Assembly: GCA_932521025.1 (NCBI GenBank)
Contig: OW051468.1
Location: 3,410,064 to 3,474,063, forward strand
Length of the DNA: 64,000 nucleotides
Direction of reading: 5' to 3'
From: Oscheius onirici
Taxonomy: Eukaryota > Nematoda > Chromadorea > Rhabditida > Rhabditidae
This document shows positions 48,301 through 57,861 of the stretch, in pieces. The position numbers and the translations under genes are program-made. The notes beneath the pieces were generated by a model. That model had not been told where the DNA came from. It searched no databases and saw nothing but the letters and a program-made list of their open reading frames with translations. Position 1 is the stretch's first letter; each line of letters opens with the position of its first letter.

Positions 48301-49330
48301 GGCTGTTTCCCCTCTTGTGTTGCCCGAGATGTTTGTTTCTAAATTCATTTTGAACTCTTGACAACATTGAGCAGAACTCACGGATGCTGCGGAATTCCTT
48401 TTAGACGTGGAAGACGAACTGGTTGATTCGGGAGAATACACGAGTTTGTGACCTTCGACAGTTTGAAAACAGTTTACCGGTGCCCAAACTGAAGTAAGCG
48501 CTTGAAATTTGTTATTCTGTTTGACTCACCGATGTGCTTCTGAATGTGTATCACCTCGTCTAGAACCTCATCATAGAACTCAATTGTCTCTGCAGCTTCC
48601 GGATCTCCACCATGTCGTTGCTCAATCTCCATAAGATGATTTTGCAAAGATCCAGTAGCTGTGGGCCTGTCCAGAATCTCATATATGAATTCTGAATTCG
48701 ACTTTGAGTTAGAGTACACAAAATAACTAACGCTCTGGGCTTCTTACTCTGAAGTAGTGTATCTGTATTTCTTTGTCAGCCAACCAGCCCATCATGGGAT
48801 CGGTCAGCTCACCGGCTTTCATCGAATTGACAATCTTCTGAAGCTCCTGAATCTTCCTTGTCCTAACATCAGTTTTGGGCAGACAATCCAGTCTGAATAT
48901 CTTGTTAAACATATTCTTTGAAACAACAACCTGCGTATAGTTCCCTCAATGTTTCGAAGGGTCTCGTCGTATTCAACAAAACGGTGAAGTGATAGTGATA
49001 CTTCCTTGGGTCCATCCTCCCAGCAATTCTTTCATCGTGGATTTTTAACAAACCAGGAACACATTCGAGGAGGATGGATGTGTCACAGATGGCTGAAAAT
49101 TACAATTTTACGACAACCAAATATGAAATAGCCTACCGAAAATGTTGTTTTTTACCAGCTTTTCGATCAGGACTCAATAATTGCGGAAGAGCCGACGCTC
49201 GAACGGTCCCTTCGTTTCGTCTGGAAGGATTCGACAGAGACGTCGTGTGTTCCTTGTTGGATTGTAGTCGGAGCCATAGGAGCCTTGTTGTCAGAGTTAA
49301 CAACTAGAAGCTTGAAATGGATTGGAGCTC
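45358..49330 (-). pseudogene. RING-cluster copy E with duplicated N-terminal modules and two in-frame stops
   Basis: Two successive sets of modules are seen. At 49.1-48.4 kb: AICDTSILLECVPGLLKIHD, RKIQELQKIVNSMKAG...WLADKEIQI, EFIYEILDRPTATGSLQ. At 47.95-47.2 kb: VIADTSNLLENVPGLKQIYD, KIQDLQKIVRLMKAG...WLGDKEIQI, EFIYEIVDKQEALKSL, with a CGYLVNDKTTLISYLDRI piece between. Then come the central zinc domain (LPDPVKCGLCQKNIQPEEEE ... HKEC ... CPTEDC), the QKQKDQAEEKYTVPK linker, the conserved helical region and a RING finger (CPICTDAIN...CQQC...NTNCPTC). TAG interrupts the second module set (47702-47704) and the helical region (near 45895, after LKELVRTS). Otherwise the frame is well preserved, so the lesions are recent or are sequence errors. 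The start is not certain. Confidence 0.6.
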
Positions 49331-49393
49331 TGGGCTTAGAAGCAAAGAGTTGAACAACAAAGCGATGCCGAACATTTGCGTCACGGTGTATCT

Positions 49394-49400
49394 CTTTATA
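49394..49400 (-). promoter_or_regulatory. TATA-like box upstream of copy E
   Basis: Minus-strand gcttataaagaga lies upstream of the first recognisable exon of copy E. Confidence 0.25.
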
Positions 49401-49555
49401 AGCTCACGAATATGCTAACAGAAAACTCGAGAAACTACCCTATTGAAAGCACTCTTTGTAGTATGTTCTCTTTATTAACCTTTGTTATCACAGAAATACC
49501 AGTTGTTGAGATCCGTAATTGACTAGATTGACTCTCATATACAAAAAGGGGGCTT

Positions 49556-50731
49556 CTAATGAACGATGAACATGGAGATGCCGGGCAGAAGTGATCCGAA
49601 CATCATGAAGAAGAGATCCTGACGGGAGAGACTCGGTCCGACGGAATGAGAGTGACCGTGGTGGTGATGATGACTGCCGGCAGATAAGGGCTTCTGCATG
49701 TCGACAATCATGGCCTCGAGTTCGGACGAGACGACGTCATCTTCTGCAGGATCGTGGCTCGAACGATTCAGCTCCGGAAAGACGTGAATGGTCGCCACAT
49801 ACATGAAAGTGCCGGCCGAGAAAAGCATCAAACAGCCTATCGCCACCTGAAAAATTATTGTTTTTAGATATTGTTTAGATATAGAACTTTGAAAAGTCGT
49901 AGACTCTAGATCTTCAGAAACCTATCTTTGGCAAATGAATATTCTCAAAAAAAGGGTCCGGAAGAACCTTCATGGAAACAAGTAAAAGAGTTACCTGTGA
50001 AGAGAGATCCGTGATCCAGTTCATGAGCCAGAAGGTGACAATGGCTGCCGAGGGTGCTGACAGCGAGAAGATGATGAGATGGCGGAAGATACGTCGGGCC
50101 GAGATGCGAGTCGACTGAAGGAAGCTGACCAGTCCGAAGGCGGCTGGCATTTTGTGCAACATGATGGCCAGGAAGACGATCCATTTGAGCGATTCCTGGT
50201 CCGAGAAAGACGACGTTCCCATGGCCACTCCGTCCACAGCCGCATGTACAGCCAGACCGATCGTCGCGGATGTTCCCATCTGTCGTCTTTGGGCTCGTCC
50301 ACTGCGAGGAGTAGTGAGCTGGTCGATCAGCAGCATCAGCATGAAACCCATTAGTAGCGAGAAGCCCAGTTTGGCGCTAATGTGCGGAGTACGGTATTCC
50401 TCACATCTGAACTTTATTAACTGACCAAAAGGAACTAAGAAACTCACTCATTGTGTGCATGCTGATGTTCATGTCTCTTCTCCCGACTCGCATTGACTGC
50501 CCGTTCTGTCCGGACTGACTCTTCATGTGGACGAGCAGAATATAGCGTCTCGATGCCTTCCGGAATGATGACTGTGAAGGCCGTCCCGATCAGAAGACCC
50601 GCTCCGAAGATCTGACACAGACGCATCTTCTTTTCCGAAATGGACAGCCGAAGAGGGATGAGTCCGGCCATCATGCTGCCGAGAAACATGGCCATGGAGA
50701 CCTCGCACAGCCACAGGAACGACGGCTCCAT
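49556..50731 (-). CDS. SLC39A9: ZIP9-type zinc transporter
   Basis: Three exons, 50731-50448, 50406-49995 and 49846-49556, give 328 aa. The ZIP family moves zinc into the cytosol; ZIP9 acts at the trans-Golgi/plasma membrane. Matches to the ZIP9 branch include FLGSMMAGLIPL, FGAGLLIGTAFTVIIPEGIE, a His-rich cytosolic loop (KRHEHQHAHNE), the metal-binding TM4 HAAVDGVAMG, TM5 MLHKMPAAFGLVSFL and LFSAGTFMYVATIHVFPE. A second His stretch (HHHHHGHSHSV) precedes the last helix. The length agrees with animal ZIP9 (about 307 aa). A tttcag acceptor ends 5 bases before the ATG. The gene is diverged from lin-28, 909 bp away. Confidence 0.93.
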
Positions 50732-51639
50732 TCCACCTGAAATGGATTTTGTTGGAAATAGAAAGCAGAGAAGGAATGAAGCGTGGTTAATGCAATAGAC
50801 TCAAAGCAGAATGGAAGTTGTGAGAGAAAGATCTGAGTCAAGCCATGATCATAAAATGCAAAGACAGTGCATTGTAGATTGTGGAAAGACGTTCACGACT
50901 TTCAACAAGTTCTTCCCAACGGTTTCAAACACTGAAATTTACTGAGGAAACCACTATGCGAGCATATATCATTATCCTGAACCCAGTGCGAGACAAACAA
51001 CGATTCGACCGTCGTGGATGAGAGCAAACAGCTGACAGGGACAACATTGAAAAAGTAGAACAAACCGTCTAGCAGATGGAAGGAGTCGAAATTCAATTCT
51101 TTTGAACTTCTTGGAGCAAAACGCTTTTAGAATCTTCGAAATTATATGTGCTTTATAAAAAAAGTTGATGAGTTATAGATTTAGCGTGAAGCGAAAAAAG
51201 ATTTGATAGTTCAATAAATAAGTTTTCCTGGGAAGAAGAATAGTACAGCGGATAAGGGAAAAAGAATCAGCTAAAGAAAAGTTTTCACTGTCTGGGGAAC
51301 TTTCTGCCCTGTGGATAGAACTAAACTCGCTCCAGTCCGAACTCGACCTCAAATAAACAACTTTTGAACCGTTTCGACCCAATTTTAGCCTGTCCTGCAT
51401 TGAACTTTGTAATCTTTCTAACAAGAATTCTCTAATTCCAAGTAAAACTGTGCATGATCCTAACATTTCGAATAGTTGGCTCCGAAACACCGAATGAAAT
51501 TGGCTGAAATTTCCAATTCTCCTCGCTTTCTTTCTCTTTTTTTTCTCTGAAAAGCACTCCGAATCGATTTTGATCGTTTTCCAGTCTCAGCCTCTCAGCG
51601 CCTCCTCCGGTCCCTCAGAATCATTTGCCGTCAGCAGCC
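50732..51639. other. Intergenic between divergent ZIP9 and lin-28 genes
   Basis: Probably contains both promoters. A strong pyrimidine tract followed by ttttccag near 51582 may be the trans-splice site of lin-28. No other exon is convincing. Confidence 0.4.
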
Positions 51640-52638
51640 ATGTCCATCGAAGTGAAAACGGAAGAAGAAAAACCGACTCCGACACGAGAAGTGGACTCCT
51701 CCGAGGACATTGATCCCGAGGTTCCATTCAATTGAAGGACTCTATAACAAAATACTTTAGAAACGCTACGTCGGTTCGTGCAAGTGGTTCAATGTTCTCA
51801 AAGGCTTCGGATTCATCAATCCGGACGGCATGTCTCTTGACTGCTTCGTCCATCAGGTACTCTCGGTCTTTTTGTCAATTCATTCAACAAACATAGAGCG
51901 AATTGAATATGGAAGGATTCCGAAGTCTAGGCGACGGAGAGCGCGTCTCTTTCAGGCTGAGACCGAACAAACGGGGAAAGGGAGGATGGGAAGCCTTTGA
52001 GGTAGGCTTTTCTTTGAGTTTTTGACCCTGTTGAAAGTTGAAAGATGGTTTACTGCAAACGGAAAGAGTAACCGCTAATTTTCTCACAATTAGCAGTCAC
52101 CCAGTCGTTCCAGCTTCACTTTTTCCTGCTCAAGAGGGTACTTTCCAGCTTTCAAATTGAAAAACAGTAGTGTGTGTCCAAGATCAAGCACACAAGTTTA
52201 AAATGATGTTGAGAGATTCGCGTTTGTTCCATACAACGTTTTGATCGTATACCTAGTTCAAAATTCAAATTCAGGTTGGACCAGAAGCTGAAGGCGAAGC
52301 TCTTCACGGCAGTGAGATTCGTCCCCTCGGCAAGAAGAAGAAGGAACTTATCCGGTAACTTTTTGTCATTTTTTTTTCAAACAAACCCCCTTAGCTGCTT
52401 CAAGTGTGGAAGATATGGCCATCACATGGCTGCCAAGTGCAAAGTCCCGGTTCCTTCGGGATCCAAGAGCTGCTACAAGTGTGGCTCCTTTGACCACCTC
52501 TTCGATAACTGTCCTCTGGTTCAACACCAGAAGCAAAAGCGTAAGAAAGTTTTTTTTATCAAAACTTACCGTATTCTAGGTCCGGCGAAAGAGTTTAGCG
52601 GCGAAGCTGACCAGCCCGAAACTACTTCCATTGAATAG
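51640..52638 (+). CDS. lin-28: LIN-28 RNA-binding protein
   Basis: Exons 51640-51720, 51761-51856, 51897-52001, 52275-52354, 52395-52540 and 52580-52638 encode 188 aa. A cold-shock domain spans about residues 28-95 (GSCKWFNVLKGFGFINPDG, DCFVHQ) with the RNA-binding aromatic residues. Two CCHC zinc knuckles follow (CFKCGRYGHHMAAKC and CYKCGSFDHLFDNC) at about residues 122-160. This combination is unique to LIN-28, which blocks maturation of let-7 precursors and controls developmental timing. It is slightly shorter than the C. elegans protein (about 200-230 aa). The 3' UTR carries let-7 and lin-4/miR-125 seed matches, the classic feedback wiring. Confidence 0.96.
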
Positions 52639-52697
52639 CCTACCTTACATATGCACCCGATTTGTATACTTTGTTACTTTTCATTCTCTTTCCACTT

Positions 52698-52788
52698 CTA
52701 CCTCCAAACCAACTCAGGAAACTCTACAAACACTCAGGAAACTATATATTAATCTACCTCAACTTTTCCTCATCTGGGGACTCAGGGA
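52698..52788 (+). promoter_or_regulatory. let-7 and lin-4/miR-125 seed sites in lin-28 3' UTR
   Basis: CTACCTCA at 52754-52761 is an 8-mer let-7 seed site, and CTACCTC at 52698-52704 is a second 7-mer. CTCAGGGA at 52781-52788 is an 8-mer lin-4/miR-125 site. Two partial CTCAGG words lie at 52713 and 52733. All are within 150 bases of the lin-28 stop. Confidence 0.85.
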
Positions 52789-53059
52789 ACTCTCCATTTA
52801 TGTTATCCGGTCCACTTTTCGCGATAAATCTTGTTGAACTGTTGAATAAAAATGCTTACATATCTGGTTATTGAGGTACGAATTTTGGTCGTTTTGAGAC
52901 TTGAGCCAGCAGTTAAACAAATGACGTTTTGAATGTTCTTCGTCACTTTTGTGGCTAGACTATTCCGGATTGTTAGAATTTCTTATGTTCCACCGTTTTT
53001 CCTGTTAATGTTTGAGATCTGCCAATAAGTCAGGCCAGATACTTTTGCCAAAAGCAGTA

Positions 53060-53961
53060 CAGTACCGGGCAAAAGTTTGGAAACTTTTTCAAACCTTCTA
53101 GAAAACCAAAATATTTCCGTCCCAATGTGTCAAATATTGTACCAAAAATCATAAAAAGACTCTTTAAACAACTCTGCACAGTCCCAACATCAATAACGAT
53201 TCAATTCGAATCCCTTCAAAAACGGCATTTTGTACTGGGAATCGGGTCAGAGTCGGTCGGTTGCTCATAACTCTTTCGGGATACATGGATTCTGCTCGAA
53301 ACTTTGGCTATTTCTTAGCGATATGATAGCCAACAATGTCCCAAAATATGGTCGGCACCAAATGAGATCTCTTTGAGATACAGATGGGTTACTGTTGCAG
53401 AGTAGTTTTTGACACAAATTTAGTACTGTAACGGTCCATTTTCAGTGCCCGCAGAAAAGGTCCGTCCGGAAATCAGCTAAAAATCCACGTGATCTATTCA
53501 TATTTTGGGACATTGTTGGCTATCATATCGCTAAGAAATAGCCAAAGTTTCGAGCAGAATCCATGTATCCCGAAAGAGTTATGAGCAACCGACCGACTCT
53601 GACCCGATTCCCAGTACAAAATGCCGTTTTTGAAGGGATTCGAATTGAATCGTTATTGATGTTGGGACTGTGCAGAGTTGTTTAAAGAGTCTTTTTTATG
53701 ATTTCTGGTACAATATTTGACACATTGGGACGGAAATATTTTGGTTTTCTAGAAGGTTTGAAAAAGTTTCCAAACTTATGTCGCCGCCGTTTTGATATAA
53801 TTGCTCTGCAGTCAGCAAATTTTCGAATTCTGAAAAACAAGAATACACACCTTATTTCTTATCTCTTTTCACATGTTCGGTGTGGTTTTCAACTTATCTG
53901 GCCTTTTCTGTTCCGCGCTAGATCACTAATACAAAAGTTTCCAAACTTTTGTCCGGTACTG
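53060..53961. mobile_element. Tc1/mariner-type non-autonomous fold-back element (MITE-like), 902 bp
   Basis: It is flanked by TA at 53058-53059 and 53962-53963. Terminal inverted repeats begin CAGTACCGGGCAAAAGTTTG on the left and CAGTACCGGACAAAAGTTTG on the right (reverse complement), typical of Tc1/mariner ends. Inside, 53073-53350 is an almost perfect inverted copy of 53499-53777 (about 278 bp arms, one mismatch and one indel seen) around a loop of about 148 bp. The right arm ends in a second, internal copy of the terminal repeat, and about 180 bp of unrelated sequence follows before the true right end. No transposase frame is present. Confidence 0.85.
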
Positions 53962-54162
53962 TATAGCTCCCTACTCCTGCTTTCTGAGCCAGACCATTCG
54001 TGCCCTATTTCGCTAATCTCAGTTTCGTCCATTGCCCATCTTGTCCCTTTAAAATCAACAGACTACAACTCTTTTTAAAGTTTTTCCCAAATAACAATTA
54101 GGATCTGACACGACTTGACAAGTCGTCTAGTTCAGTTATGCAGTCAGTCAGTCAAGCTAGTG

Positions 54163-55214
54163 ATGTGGTTCTGGATGGCAGTTCTTCTACTTCCAGCTGG
54201 TAAGCCTACTCGCTCCCTTCCATCCTCTTCTACCAGCACATTCTCTGTTCTACGAGGACGATCCGAACCGCTGTTGGATGAACAAAGACACGCTCTTTCG
54301 GACCGTTGACATTTCCGGAGTTTGTCCTCTTCGTGACAGCGAGCTCAAAAGACCCGTCTACTGTAGCATCAAGCTCAGTCCCGTGGAAATTGAGAATCAA
54401 CGATGTCGTCGCTGTGCCTGGAAGGAGAGTACGGAAAAGCTGTGTCAGCCGACGAAGGATTGGAAGAGAAGACACTGCTGCTGCAAGAAGCCGATGTGCA
54501 ACAAGGTCATCTACGAGGATGCTCTTCCCGGCTGGGCAATCAACTGGGAAACAATTAGTGACTGTAAGCTCAATTCTTCTTCGGTATATGAAACATTCAA
54601 TTCCAGATAGAACGAATGCGACCAAGATCTGTATCAAAGCCGCATTTAACAATGTGGAGGGCTGGAAACGGTTTAAGGCGAAGAACAAGACTGGAAACTT
54701 GACTTTTGGAAAAGCACGTCCGAAGAAGGGTTTTCCGACTGACGTCTGTTTCTTGCGCTATGTGACGAACAATCCCAAGCAACTTAACCTCACAATGGGA
54801 GTGCCGAGCAGCTCGGATCTGGAGAGATGCAACGAGGTTTTGGACTCTGGCGAGCCGTGTGAACACAATGTAAACGACAACTCGACGCTCTGCTGCTGTA
54901 GAGGACCATTGTGCAACCAGGATCTCTACCAGGAACACGCCTTCAGTTCCATTATGGCACTTCGTCTCGACGAGGAACAAACGTACGAAAAGGAGATGAA
55001 AGAAGTTTGGAAAAAAGTATCGAAGATCAAGAAGCTCTGGCACAAGGACGAGGACTACTACAATTCGAAAATGATTGTAAATGGATGTATTCTCATCGGA
55101 ACGGCCATCTACATTCTGATCATCATCATCCTTTACAAAACTTGTGTCCTAGAAGACATGGACAAGAGACAACGTCCGTTTCAGCCTTCCAAAGAAGTCA
55201 GCGTCGACAGATAG
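54163..55214 (+). CDS. Type I membrane protein with two three-finger (Ly6/activin-receptor-like) domains
   Basis: Exons 54163-54199, 54237-54563 and 54607-55214 give 323 aa. A signal peptide (MWFWMAVLLLPAAHS) is split by the first intron. Two cysteine-rich ectodomain units each end in the three-finger hallmark CCCxxPxCN (CCCKKPMCNKV and CCCRGPLCNQD), as in activin-type receptor and Ly6/uPAR ectodomains. A charged juxtamembrane helix precedes one membrane segment (NGCILIGTAIYILIIIILY) and a short cytosolic tail of about 28 residues without a kinase. It could be a decoy or accessory receptor or a cell-surface adhesion protein. I do not recognise an orthologue. Confidence 0.75.
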
Positions 55215-56578
55215 GACAAGTTTTTCAAAGCGAATAATCAAGTGTTTACTGATTGTAAAAGATTGTGTAGGTAGTCTTGAGCTCCACTGACTTCATTTGT
55301 CAAAAACGAGAAATCAAATTACCTAGATCCTCCAATCCCTTGAGTCATTTGACTTGCTCCGTGACCGTATACCATTTCTGCTCGGGCTCGGCAGCAAATT
55401 TCTCTTTGTAAGATGTTTTTACAGTAAACCTCCTTCATATATTTCCAGCCCAACCTATTTTGAGAGCAAGTGTTTCGAAAAGTCCCGGATGGCTCGGACG
55501 GAAATTTCCGTTCATCTGTTCAACAATTCTTCCCGCTATTTACAGCGTCAAAAATGTACAATTGAAAGCTCTTTTCGGTTCGATCCCATCAAGTCTAGCA
55601 TTGTAAAGCTCAAGTAAGGCTCACTGGTCTTTGTTCATAACCGCCTTCGACACTCTGATGCCGTGAATCGACGATATGACGGACTTGGCCTGCTTATGTC
55701 GCTGTCCAGATTTGGTCTAAAAAAGGCTTTTGATAACTAAAACGAAACACCTTGAAATGTTTTTGTTAGCTCGAAAGTTTCCATACAGTTCCATCCTTGC
55801 TTTGCTCGACTAACACGCTCAGCGAACGCCTCACAACATCATCCTCTATCGCCAGGCAGCAGCCCTGGAAACTGGGCATCAGTCTTTAGTCGTTGCAGTA
55901 AAGCAGTACAGTTGTTCATTCAGTGGCATAGTCGTTCCAGTTTCATATTCGGTTTCTGAAAATAAAAAGAGCAAGGAAAGCATTCTATCGTAAACTTGCC
56001 AATGATTGTCACCAATCCGTTTTTAGCGCAAAGAAGAGAATTATTAGTCTTCCCCTAGTGGTCCTCGGGTCTCCAAGAACTATACCAAACACCGCTGTGG
56101 ATTCAATGAGATACCCAAAGAACGAGGGAAAACCGAGCATGACACCTTCTTTCGAAGGCTGTCAGTTGTGGCGGATTCACAACTGACTGTCACATTGCCG
56201 TCTCACTACTTTCCAAAAGAACGTAAGTTTTGTGGCGCTACTATTCGCATTGTCTGATTGTCAGTGTCTACTGTAACTGTTCTGTCGGAATGAAAAAGTA
56301 AAAACACATGACCTGGTAGAGAGTGTAAGTAGAAGACGACCATTGGGCAAGGCGACTCTGACGGAACTGACTTTGAAAAGAGCATCTCTTATAAAGTTGA
56401 CTCGTCTTGACAAGTCAAATACTTTAGTTGAGTCGGCTTTTTGAATTAATGTGATGTTATACCATCTCTCTCACTATCTTTCCCATACTAGTCACGAAAA
56501 GCATCAAAATGTTTTGACGGAGTCCTACCAACAATGTCTCCTTCGGCCATCTGTCTCTTCCACATCTCTTGCCTTTCA
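55215..56578. other. Spacer with weak coding traces
   Basis: At 55456-55615, plus strand, a possible exon after tatatttccag reads PTYFESKCFEKSRMARTEIS and continues to a stop. At 55620-56230 the minus strand holds peptide-like pieces interrupted by stops (QRHKQAKSVISSIHGIRV; NNSLLCAKNGLVTIIG). I recognise no family; these may be gene remains. Confidence 0.3.
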
Positions 56579-57853
56579 ATGAGAAAATCAATTCTGTTAC
56601 TTCTCTTTGTTATTCTAAATGTCTACTCTTTGCGGCTAACAGAGGAGGAAAACAAGCAGATGCAGGAGACCTGTGGACGTAAGTTACGTGACTTGTTTTC
56701 CAATACGAAATTAAAGAAAATGGTCGAACGAAGAGATCAACCAATGGACTGCCAATAGACGAAGAAAAGGCTCCGTTCGTGGCAGCTATCGGTCTCGGAC
56801 CTCAGAACATTTACTGTACCGCCGTCTGGATAAGTGACCGCCACGTTTTGACAGCCGCTCACTGTGTCAACTTCGGTAATACTTCGGCTGGCTACCCCTA
56901 TTTGAATTTTTTGCGCGAGAACGTGCGACAATGGCCCAAATCTCTCGTTTTTCACCATTTTCCACTCATTTTTAGTCTACCAGTCCAAGGGAAGATCTTT
57001 CTATCCGTACGTGATCAACACAAGAAATGACGGGGAACACGAGTATCAAGTTCTGGAGGCATTCAAGATTGAAAAGGTTTTGTGTTTGTTAAATAAAAAA
57101 TCTTTTTTATCTAGATTCACTACCCGGTGTACTATCTCCCAGTTCTGCCTTCAACTTTCGGAGATGTTGCGATAGCGGAAGTTGTGCAGAGCGACCCGAA
57201 ACCAGTGTCTAAACCAATCTGTCTACCAAGTGAGTTGTGTGGGGAAGAAGATAGTTCAATTTAGGAAACGACGTCGTATTTGGAGGAAATGTGACCATGT
57301 ATGGATATGGGGTGAATGGTGGGTTGCTCTTGTTCTACTGGCACGAATAACAGGTTCCTGCCAGTTCTGTCAAATCTAACACTTCTAACACACAAAATTT
57401 TAGTTGCCGAAGAGCAAAGTGGTATTAGTTTGGGAGTAATGAGATCCATCAACAGTACGACCGTTTTCTGTCCAGTCCATGGCGCTTTCAGCATCTGTTT
57501 CAATGGATTCCCTTATCTCGCCTGTCACGTTCGAATTTTTCTACTTTCACAACACAAAATTGTTTTAGGGAGACAGTGGCGGACCTCTAGTCACAACATC
57601 GGACAAGGGAAGAGCCGTCGTCCACGGAATCATGGCCACGATCAATCATTTCTGCCGGAAGGAACTTTGGAACGATGTCGTGGGCTATATGAACACTGGA
57701 ACAAACGTCTTCCATCACATGGACTGGATCTGTCTGGCTACGGGAATCTGTCCATCGAAAGAACTCTCAGACTTTGTCAAAAACTTTGAGCCGAGTATCA
57801 AAGCCAAGTTCAAGAGTTACAACGTGACAGATCTGCCTAGTTACATGGTCTAG
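56579..57853 (+). CDS. Secreted trypsin-like serine protease (S1 family)
   Basis: Exons 56579-56678, 56717-56875, 56976-57076, 57115-57229, 57265-57318, 57404-57528 and 57569-57853 give 312 aa. The chosen start opens a clean signal peptide (MRKSILLLLFVILNVYSL); an in-frame ATG 45 bases upstream (56534) would add 15 residues. The catalytic triad is visible: His in VLTAAHCV, Asp in FGDVAIAEV and Ser in HGDSGGPLV. A propeptide with TCGQNGRTKRSTNGLPID may be the activation site. The C-terminal extension after the protease domain (IKAKFKSYNVTDLP) and the divergence resemble nematode try/DUF316-type proteases. Probably gut or secreted. Exon 2 ends at 56875 because only that donor keeps the frame. 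Confidence 0.85.
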
Positions 57854-57861
57854 ATGAATCT

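Noticed and set aside
45358-49330. Reassigned TAG codon
   Set aside because: TAG is used as the normal stop by other intact genes here (ZIP9, lin-28, serine protease).
53060-53961. Autonomous transposon or retroelement
   Set aside because: No DDE transposase or reverse transcriptase motif; mostly palindromic non-coding sequence.
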